Source: Ancylobacter polymorphus
Lineage (GTDB): Bacteria; Pseudomonadota; Alphaproteobacteria; Rhizobiales; Xanthobacteraceae
Reading direction: 5' to 3'
NCBI RefSeq assembly: GCF_022836935.1
Contig: NZ_CP083239.1
Span: 806,001 to 870,000 of the forward strand
DNA length: 64,000 nucleotides
In this document: positions 55,116-61,983 of the stretch, in pieces
Position numbering within the stretch: the stretch's first letter is position 1
Layout: every line of letters starts with the position of its first letter
Position numbers and translations under genes: made by a program
Notes under the pieces: model-generated
Told to the model about the DNA's origin: nothing
Databases searched by the model: none
Seen by the model: only the letters and a program-made list of their open reading frames with translations

Positions 55116-55598
55116 ATGAGCTTGGACAAGCTGGATCGGCTGATACACCACTTCCTTCTCTGGGCCATCGCCGCGCTGATGTTCGCCATGATGGGCGTCA
55201 CCTTCGCCCAGGTGGTCTCGCGCTACGCCCTGGCAAATTCGCTCAGCTGGTCCGAGGAACTCGGCCGCTACATCTTCGTCTGGATCACCTTCCTCGGCAT
55301 GGCCGCGGCGTTCCAGTCGAAGGCGCATATCGCGCTCGACTTCCTGCTGACGCTGCTGCCGGCCAAGCCCTCGCGCGCGCTCAACGTGTTCAACGCCTTC
55401 CTCGTCGCGCTGGTCGGCGTAGCGCTGATGGTGGGCGGCGGCTCGCTCATCAAGTTCGGGCTGAACCAGCGCAGCGCCGCCCTCGGCCTGCCCATGTACT
55501 ACGTCTACTCGGTGATCCCGTTCAGCGGCGCCGCCCTGTTCTATTTCGCCCTGCGCGCCGCCTGGCAGCGCGCCACCGCGCGTGAGGTCACGCCATGA
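55116..55598 (+). CDS. TRAP transporter small membrane subunit (DctQ)
   Basis: A 160-residue protein with four membrane segments and the DctQ motif NSLSWSEELGRYIFVWITFL near residue 45. It joins the binding protein to the large subunit. ATG 55116 has GAGGGAG upstream. It overlaps the large-subunit gene by 4 bp. Confidence 0.92.
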   Translation: MSLDKLDRLIHHFLLWAIAALMFAMMGVTFAQVVSRYALANSLSWSEELGRYIFVWITFLGMAAAFQSKAHIALDFLLTLLPAKPSRALNVFNAFLVALVGVALMVGGGSLIKFGLNQRSAALGLPMYYVYSVIPFSGAALFYFALRAAWQRATAREVTP

Positions 55599-56863
55599 TC
55601 GCCTTCCTCCTCTTCGGCGGCTTCGCGCTGTTCCTCATTCTCGGCGTGCCGGTCGCCTTCGGCATCGCCCTCACCTCGCTGGGGGCCATCCTCTACCAGG
55701 GCTACCCGATGGCGCTGTTCGGCCAGCGGCTGTTCACCTCGGTGGATTCCTTCCCGCTGATGGCGATCCCGCTGTTCATGCTGGCCGGCTCGCTCATGGG
55801 CCATGGCGGCATCACACGGCGCATCATCAATCTGGCGCTGGCGCTGGTCGGCAATATCCGGGGCAGCCTCGCCCATGTCGTCACGACAAGCGGCGTCATC
55901 ATGGGCGGCGTCTCCGGCTCCGGCGTGGCGGATGTCGCCGCGCTGGGCTCGGTGATGATCCCGGAGATGAAGAAGCGCAATTACGACGCCGGCTTCTCCG
56001 CCGCGCTCGTCGCCTCCTCCGGCAGCCTGGCGCTGATCCTGCCGCCGAGCATCGCCATCATCATCTATGGCGTGTCCAACCAGGCCTCAATCGGCGACCT
56101 GTTCCTCGCCGCCATCGCGCCCGGCATCCTTATCGGGCTCGGCTTCGCGCTCTATTCCTATGTCTATGCGGTGCGGCACGGCTATCCCACGGAAGGCCGG
56201 GTGAGCGGCGCGGAGAAGTGGCAGCGCTTCAAGGAGGCAAGCTGGGCGCTGATGATGCCGGTCATCATCATCGGCGGCATCCGCATGGGCGTGTTCACGC
56301 CCACCGAGGGCGGCGCGGTGGTGGCGGTCTATGCCTTCCTGGTCGGGCTGTTCGTCTACAAGGAATTCACCCTCGCCGACATTCCGAAGATCTGCATGGA
56401 AGCGGCCATCGCCACGGCGGTGATCGCCGCCATCATCGCCGCCACCTCGCTGTTCGGCTGGCTGCTCACCAATGCCCGCCTGCCGCAGACCATTGCCGGC
56501 GCCATTCTCGGGCTCACCGAGAACAAGATCCTGCTGCTGCTGCTGATCAACCTCATGCTGCTCGTGGTCGGCATGTTCCTCGACAGCGGCCCGGCGATCC
56601 TGTTGATGACGCCGATCCTCGGCCCGGTGGCGGCGCATATGGGGGTGGACCCGGTGCAGTTCGGCCTGATCATGGTGATCAACCTCACCATCGGCCTGCT
56701 GACGCCCCCGGTGGGCACGGCGCTCTACCTCGCCAGCAGCATTTCCGGCGTGCCGGTCATGAAGCTCTCGCGCGCCATGCTGCCCTTCATCGGCATCATG
56801 CTGGCGGTACTGGCGCTCGTCACCTATGTGCCCGGCTTCACCAGCTGGGCGCTGACCAAGTAA
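55595..56863 (+). CDS. TRAP transporter large membrane subunit (DctM)
   Basis: A 422-residue channel subunit with about twelve membrane segments. Family motifs are FPLMAIPLFMLAGSLMGHGG, GVSGSGVADVAALGSVMIPE, LILPPSIAIIIYG and NLTIGLLTPPVGTALYLASS. It drives sodium-linked uptake of the acid held by the binding protein. Confidence 0.93.
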   Translation: MIAFLLFGGFALFLILGVPVAFGIALTSLGAILYQGYPMALFGQRLFTSVDSFPLMAIPLFMLAGSLMGHGGITRRIINLALALVGNIRGSLAHVVTTSGVIMGGVSGSGVADVAALGSVMIPEMKKRNYDAGFSAALVASSGSLALILPPSIAIIIYGVSNQASIGDLFLAAIAPGILIGLGFALYSYVYAVRHGYPTEGRVSGAEKWQRFKEASWALMMPVIIIGGIRMGVFTPTEGGAVVAVYAFLVGLFVYKEFTLADIPKICMEAAIATAVIAAIIAATSLFGWLLTNARLPQTIAGAILGLTENKILLLLLINLMLLVVGMFLDSGPAILLMTPILGPVAAHMGVDPVQFGLIMVINLTIGLLTPPVGTALYLASSISGVPVMKLSRAMLPFIGIMLAVLALVTYVPGFTSWALTK

Positions 56864-56926
56864 GTTGCGGCGGCCGGCGCCCCTGCGGTGCCGGTCTCTC
56901 CGATCCCGCTACATGGAGACGGAACG

Positions 56927-57565
56927 ATGAGCTTGAATGAGCGGGCCGAGCTTCTGTGCACCCTGTGCAAGAGCCTGTTCGACCGGGGCTACAGCGTCGG
57001 CGGCGCCGGCAATGTGTCGGTGCGGCTGGAGCAAGGCGGCTTCCTCGTCACCCCCACCGGCGGCAGCCTGGGGCGGCTCTCGCCGGACGCGCTGGCGCGG
57101 ATCGATGGCGAGGGCCGGCCGGTGCCGGGACCGAAGCCGTCAAAGGAATTCGCCTTCCATCTCGCTCTGTTCGAGACGCGGCCGGAGGTGGGGGCGATCG
57201 TGCATCTGCACTCCACCTATCTGACCGCCCTGTCCTGCCTCGAAGACCTGCCGACCGACAACGCCCTGCGCCCCTTCACGCCCTATTATGTGATGCGCGC
57301 CGGCTATATGCCGGTCATTCCCTATTACCCCCCCGGCGCGCCGGAAATCGCCCGCGACCTCGCGGTGGCGGCGAAGGCGCACCCGGTCAACGCCTTCCTG
57401 CTCGCCTCCCATGGTGTGGTGGTGCTGGGCAAGGATCTGGAAGACGCGGTCAACAATGCCGAGGAGCTGGAAGAGACCGCGCGGCTCGCCTTCCTCCTGC
57501 GCGGCGAGAAGATCCGCTACCTCAGCGAAGCCGAGATCGCCGAACTGCGCGCCATGGGACGCTGA
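56927..57565 (+). CDS. otnC: class II aldolase family, 3-oxo-tetronate 4-phosphate decarboxylase (OtnC-like)
   Basis: A 212-residue zinc enzyme. Metal ligands are His residues in VHLHSTYLTAL and ASHGVVVLG. The N-terminus GNVSVRLEQGGFLVTPTGGS and the loop PYYPPGAPEIARDLA are characteristic of the OtnC (YgbL) group. It would decarboxylate 3-oxo-tetronate 4-phosphate, the OtnK product, to dihydroxyacetone phosphate. GGAG precedes ATG 56927. It is the last gene of the operon. Confidence 0.88.
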   Translation: MSLNERAELLCTLCKSLFDRGYSVGGAGNVSVRLEQGGFLVTPTGGSLGRLSPDALARIDGEGRPVPGPKPSKEFAFHLALFETRPEVGAIVHLHSTYLTALSCLEDLPTDNALRPFTPYYVMRAGYMPVIPYYPPGAPEIARDLAVAAKAHPVNAFLLASHGVVVLGKDLEDAVNNAEELEETARLAFLLRGEKIRYLSEAEIAELRAMGR

Positions 57566-57699
57566 GGCAGGACGCCTGACATGGGCGCTCGTGGCACGAA
57601 CTGAGCCGGCAAAGCTCCCGCCCGCCGCGTCCGCAAAGGCGCGGCTCGGCCGCCACGGCAGGGCGGGATTTTCAGCCCGTTAATAAATATGCTAGGCCA

Positions 57700-58899
57700 T
57701 TGGGCGTGAAACGAGTGAAAACACGACCCGCCCCGGCCTCGACGCCGCTCACCGTCGCCAGCCTCGCGCTGCTGGCGGGCGGCATGCTCGTGGCGGCGGT
57801 CCCGGCCTCAGCCGCGACCAATCCGGGCGCGACCAAGAAGAACGCCCCCTTGCGCACCGTGCGCGTGGTGGCGGCCACGCTCGCCCGCGTCGTGCCGCCG
57901 CCGGTTCTGGCGCCGGTGCCGCGCTGCCCGGCCGATCTCGTCGCCCCTTCCTACAGTGCGTGGATCACCGACCCCGCGCGCGGCGCGCTCACCGGCGAGC
58001 GGCTGGTGGTGCACACGGAGGCGGTGGCCCTTGTCTCCGTGACGCCGAGCGAAACCGCGCCGGCCACGACCGCGCCCAGCGAACCCGCCGCGCCTCTGGC
58101 GTCGGCCGCCGCGCCTCCGGCGTCGGCCGCCGCGCCCAGCGAACCCGCGTCGGCCACCGCCCCGGCTGAACCCGTCGCGCCCGCTGCCGCGCCCCCCGTC
58201 ATTCCCGTGCCGCCCAAGCGCCTGGCGGAAAAGCGCGCCATCGTGCTTGCCTCGCTGGTGCCGCTGCCGCCGAGCCGACCGAGCGACGCGCTCGCCTTCG
58301 CCGCGCCGCCATCGGCCGACGCTCCCGCCTTCCCGGCCGCCGAGGCCAAGACGGCCGCGTCCGCCAAGGTGCCGGCCGAAGCGGTGGCCGAGGCGGAGGT
58401 GGAGCCGCTGCCGGAGGGGGAGGACGCCGCGCGCCCCATTGACGACGCGCCCGAGCCGGTGGCGACCCGCGCCACCGCCGACCGCGCGCCCGAGGCCATC
58501 GAGGCGCTGCTGGAGCGCCACGCCCAGCGCTTCGACGTGCCGGTGTGGCTGGTGCGCCGCGTCGCCTGGCGCGAGAGCAAGTTCGAGCCGAGCCGCCGCA
58601 ACGGCCCCTATTGGGGGCTGATGCAGATTCGCGTCGACACCGCCCGTGCCCTCGGCTTCCGTGGCGCGCCGAAGGACCTGCTCGACGCCGACACCAACCT
58701 CACCTACGCCGTCGCCTATCTCGCCAATGCCTACCGGGTGGCCGGGCGCGACGAGAAGCGGGCGGTGATGCTCTATGCGCGCGGCTATTATTACGAGGCC
58801 AAGCGCAAGAAGATGCTGGATTCGCTGATCCGCACCGCCAGCGCCACGCCCGCCCAGACCGGCGACGCCGCCGCTTCCGACGCCGCTGCCGCGCCCTGA
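57700..58899 (+). CDS. lytic transglycosylase-like protein
   Basis: A 399-residue protein. A short basic start and hydrophobic stretch (LTVASLALLAGGMLVAAVPA) look like a signal peptide or anchor. A long Ala/Pro-rich region to about residue 265 follows. The C-terminal SLT domain has the catalytic Glu in VAWRESKFEPSRRNGPYWGL, then MQIRVDTARALGF and AVMLYARGYYYE. It cleaves peptidoglycan in the periplasm. The start is TTG 57700 or GTG 57706. Confidence 0.85.
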   Translation: MGVKRVKTRPAPASTPLTVASLALLAGGMLVAAVPASAATNPGATKKNAPLRTVRVVAATLARVVPPPVLAPVPRCPADLVAPSYSAWITDPARGALTGERLVVHTEAVALVSVTPSETAPATTAPSEPAAPLASAAAPPASAAAPSEPASATAPAEPVAPAAAPPVIPVPPKRLAEKRAIVLASLVPLPPSRPSDALAFAAPPSADAPAFPAAEAKTAASAKVPAEAVAEAEVEPLPEGEDAARPIDDAPEPVATRATADRAPEAIEALLERHAQRFDVPVWLVRRVAWRESKFEPSRRNGPYWGLMQIRVDTARALGFRGAPKDLLDADTNLTYAVAYLANAYRVAGRDEKRAVMLYARGYYYEAKRKKMLDSLIRTASATPAQTGDAAASDAAAAP

Positions 58900-58931
58900 A
58901 CGCCGCGGCGGCCCGGAGCTGAAGCGACGCC

Positions 58932-59828
58932 ATGGACACCCGCCATCTCGAAGCCTTCCGCGCCGTCTATGAGAACGGCTCGATGAGCGCCGCCGCCGTG
59001 CTGCTGGGCAAGTCGCAGCCGGCGATCAGCAATCTCATCGCCCGGCTGGAGGACGAGATCGGGGTGCGGCTGTTCCACCGCGCCCATGGGCGGCTGGAGC
59101 CGACCCCGGAGGCGGAGACCTTCTTCGCCGCCATCGTGCGCACGCTCGACGCGATGGACCGCACGCTGGCCATCTCGCGCAACCTGAAAAGCCTGTCCTC
59201 GGCGACGCTGCTCATCGCCAGCCCGCCCGGCCTCGCCACCTATCTGCTGCCGCCGATCATCGCCGATGTGCTGAAGGAGAATGCGGGCGCCACCGCCCGC
59301 TTCATCACCCGCTCCTCCTATGCGGTGCGCGATCTCGGCACCATCGGCGCCTTCGACGTGGGGTTCGCGGAACTGCCGATCGACATCCATGTCGCCTCGC
59401 TCGAACTGTTCGAGGTGGCGTGCATGTGCGTGATGCGCGCCGACCATAAGCTGGCGGGCGAGCGCTGCATCGGGCCGGAACAGCTCGACGCCGTGCCCTT
59501 CGTCACGCTGTTTCCCGAGCACATCACCCATATCGCCGCGGCGGAGGCCTTCTTCGAGGCGCAGGCGCACTGGAACGTGGTGGCGGAGGTGGAATTTTTC
59601 GGCACCGCCTGCGTGCTGGTGCAGCAGCTCGGCGCGGTGACGCTGGTCGATCCCGCCACCGCCCGCTTCTTCGCCGCGATGGGGCTGGTGGCGATCCCGT
59701 TCCGCCCGCTCGTGCCCTACCGCTTCGGCATGTTCCGCCCCAGCACAAGGCCGCCCTCGCGCATCTCGGTCGCCTTCATGGAGCGGTTCCGCCGTACTGT
59801 CGCGCCGGACCTCGCCGCCCCGCGCTGA
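58932..59828 (+). CDS. LysR-family regulator
   Basis: A 298-residue LysR protein with helix-turn-helix at residues 1-60 (HLEAFRAVYENGSMSAAAVL, LGKSQPAISNLIARLEDEIG). The effector domain is of the OccR/NocR-like subgroup, which often senses amino acids or opines (weak inference). The following RidA-family and branched-chain ABC genes on the same strand are its likely targets. Confidence 0.88.
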   Translation: MDTRHLEAFRAVYENGSMSAAAVLLGKSQPAISNLIARLEDEIGVRLFHRAHGRLEPTPEAETFFAAIVRTLDAMDRTLAISRNLKSLSSATLLIASPPGLATYLLPPIIADVLKENAGATARFITRSSYAVRDLGTIGAFDVGFAELPIDIHVASLELFEVACMCVMRADHKLAGERCIGPEQLDAVPFVTLFPEHITHIAAAEAFFEAQAHWNVVAEVEFFGTACVLVQQLGAVTLVDPATARFFAAMGLVAIPFRPLVPYRFGMFRPSTRPPSRISVAFMERFRRTVAPDLAAPR

Positions 59829-59982
59829 AAGCCCCCGCCCCGCGCTCAAACTTCGGGCAACGGTAGCAGGCGCAGCGGAGTGTATAACTTTGCCTTATGG
59901 ACTTCCCGCTAATTCCTGTTTGACGCCGACGCGAAATCGACGGGAAATCAGGGCAGGAACAGCCTGCGCGGGGAAGACGCAT

Positions 59983-60492
59983 ATGAGCACAGCGGCAATG
60001 AGCCTCTCGGCGACGAAGCGGGTGGAGGAACTCGGCCTCGTGCTTCCCGGCGCCGGCGGCGGGGCGGGCTATTACGGCACGCGCTACGGCAAGATGAAGC
60101 CGCATTATCTCAGCGACAAGCTGCTCTTTCTCTCCGGCCAGACGGCCGGCGTCGATGCCGAGGGCAAGGCGCTGTTCCCCGGCCGGCTGGGGCGCGACGT
60201 GACCGTGGAACAGGGCTATGAGGCCGCCCGCCTCACTGGGCTCAACTGCCTGTCCTGCATCAAGGACGCGGTCGGCGATCTCGACCGGGTGAAAGGGCTG
60301 GTGCGCTCGCTCAATTTCATCGCCTGCGACCCCTCTTTCACCCAGCCGCATTTGGTGGCGAGCGGGCTCACCGACCTGTTCGAGCAGGTGTTCGGCCCGG
60401 AGATCGGGGTCGGCGGGCGCGCCTCCATCGGGGTGATGTCGCTGGCCGATGATTACTGTTTCGAAACCTGGGTGACGGTGGAACTGCACTGA
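59983..60492 (+). CDS. RidA/YjgF family protein
   Basis: A 169-residue member of the RidA superfamily (LSGQTAGVDAEGKALFPGRL, LNCLSCIKDAVGDLDRVKGL, DLFEQVFGPEIGVGGRASIG). RidA proteins hydrolyse reactive enamines and imines; longer relatives act in specific catabolic paths. Arg in the active-site region is seen in GVGGRASIGV. ATG 59983 has GGGGAAG upstream. It lies between the LysR and the branched-chain ABC genes, suggesting that an amine or amino acid is degraded. Confidence 0.88.
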   Translation: MSTAAMSLSATKRVEELGLVLPGAGGGAGYYGTRYGKMKPHYLSDKLLFLSGQTAGVDAEGKALFPGRLGRDVTVEQGYEAARLTGLNCLSCIKDAVGDLDRVKGLVRSLNFIACDPSFTQPHLVASGLTDLFEQVFGPEIGVGGRASIGVMSLADDYCFETWVTVELH

Positions 60493-60583
60493 ACCCGACG
60501 CCGACCCAATCAACCACACGGCCACAAGGCCGGAACCTTCCGCAGCAGGCCGCACGGCTCATCTCTTCCAGAGGAGACTTCGC

Positions 60584-61705
60584 ATGACGACCCATCGCCT
60601 TGCCGCTGCCGTGCTCGGCATCGGCCTTCTCGCCTCCCCCGGCCTCGCCCGGGCCGAGGAGATCACCATCGGCTTCACCGCCGCGCTTTCCGGCGACTTC
60701 GCCGCCTTCGGCCTTAACATGCGCAAGGGCCTCGACCTCGCGGTGGCGGCGCTGAACAAGAAGGGCGGCAACACCTACACGATCGACGCGGTGGATGATC
60801 GCGGCGAGGCGCGCGAGGGCGTGCTCATCGCCCAGCGCTTCTGCTCCGACAAGAAGGTCGATGTGGTGATGGGCTATTCCTTCTCCTCCATCGCCCTTGC
60901 CGCCGTGCCGGTGTTCAATGAGTGCAAGCTCCCGGTGCTGGCCTCCGCCGTCACCAGCCCGGCGCTGACCAATGTCAGCCCCTATTTCCGCCGCAACGTG
61001 CTCACCGACGCGGTGCAGGGCACGATGATGGGCGACTACGCGGCCAAGACGCTCGGCCTCAAGTCGATCTATGTGCTGAACCAGCAGGATGATTACGGCA
61101 TCGGCGTCGCCAAGGCGTTCTCCGCCGCCGCCGAGAAGGACGGCGCCAAGATCCTCGGCACCGAATCCTATCTGCTCGGCGCCAAGGATTTCCGCACCCT
61201 CTTGACCAAGGTGCGCGCCGCCAAGCCGGACGCCATCTTCATCGGCGGCTTCTACACCGAGGCGGCGAAGATCGCCGAGCAGGCCCGTGCGCTCGGCATC
61301 AAGGCGCAGCTTCTCTCCACCGATGGCGCGCTCAATGTCGAGCTGATGAAGCTCGGCCGCAACGCCGTGGAAGGCATGATCGTCTACGGCATGTTCGATC
61401 CGGCGGTCGCCACCCCGGCGACCGAGAGCTTCCTCTCCGCCTACAAGGCCGCCTACAAGGAAGACCCGAGCGCCTGGGCGGCGCTGGGCTATGACGCCGG
61501 CATGGCGCTCGGCGCGGCGGTCGATCTCGCCGCCAAGGATGGCCCGGTCACCCGCGAGAGCCTGAACGCCGCCTTCGGCAAGCTGAAGGACGTGCCCGGC
61601 GTTACCGGCCCCACCACCTTCGACCCCTCGGGCGACCGCGCCGGCGCGCTGTACTTCCTTGAAGTGAAGGACGGCAAGTTCGGCCTCGCCCCCAAGCAGC
61701 CGTAG
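60584..61705 (+). CDS. branched-chain amino-acid-type ABC substrate-binding protein (LivJ type)
   Basis: A 373-residue periplasmic protein with signal peptide (LAAAVLGIGLLASPGLARA). Family features are ITIGFTAALSGDFAAFGLNM, KKVDVVMGYSFSSIALAAVP, YVLNQQDDYGIGVAKAFSAA and DAIFIGGFYTEAAKIAEQAR. GAGGAG precedes the ATG. It works with the permease fusion encoded downstream. The ligand may be an amino acid or an aromatic/amide compound. Confidence 0.9.
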   Translation: MTTHRLAAAVLGIGLLASPGLARAEEITIGFTAALSGDFAAFGLNMRKGLDLAVAALNKKGGNTYTIDAVDDRGEAREGVLIAQRFCSDKKVDVVMGYSFSSIALAAVPVFNECKLPVLASAVTSPALTNVSPYFRRNVLTDAVQGTMMGDYAAKTLGLKSIYVLNQQDDYGIGVAKAFSAAAEKDGAKILGTESYLLGAKDFRTLLTKVRAAKPDAIFIGGFYTEAAKIAEQARALGIKAQLLSTDGALNVELMKLGRNAVEGMIVYGMFDPAVATPATESFLSAYKAAYKEDPSAWAALGYDAGMALGAAVDLAAKDGPVTRESLNAAFGKLKDVPGVTGPTTFDPSGDRAGALYFLEVKDGKFGLAPKQP

Positions 61706-61720
61706 GCCGCGCGCCGCGCG

Positions 61721-61873
61721 CCCTCTCCCCGACGGGGAGAGGGAAGATAGGAGCAGGCGCACCGCGCGCCCTCTCCCCATGGGGGAGAGGGTTGGGGTGA
61801 GGGGTAATCCCCGCCGCGACCGGCCCCCTCACCGACCCGCTGACGCGGGCCACCTCTCCCCGTCGGGGAGAGG
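61721..61873. repeat. three dispersed GC palindromes between binding-protein and permease genes
   Basis: CCCTCTCCCC...GGGGAGAGGG hairpins lie at 61721-61743, 61769-61791 and 61853-61873. GGTGAGGGG and CCCCTCACC arms between the second and third could also pair. The core resembles a palindromic intergenic element common in GC-rich alphaproteobacteria (inference). It fills the gap inside the operon. Confidence 0.75.
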
Positions 61874-61983
61874 GAGAAGGGGAAGCGGGACCGCTCCCCC
61901 CTCACCGGCCGGCGCTCCGCGCACACCCCACCCGTCCCGGCTCGCCCGGGCCGGCGCGTCCCTAAAGGCAACGCAGGCAGGCA

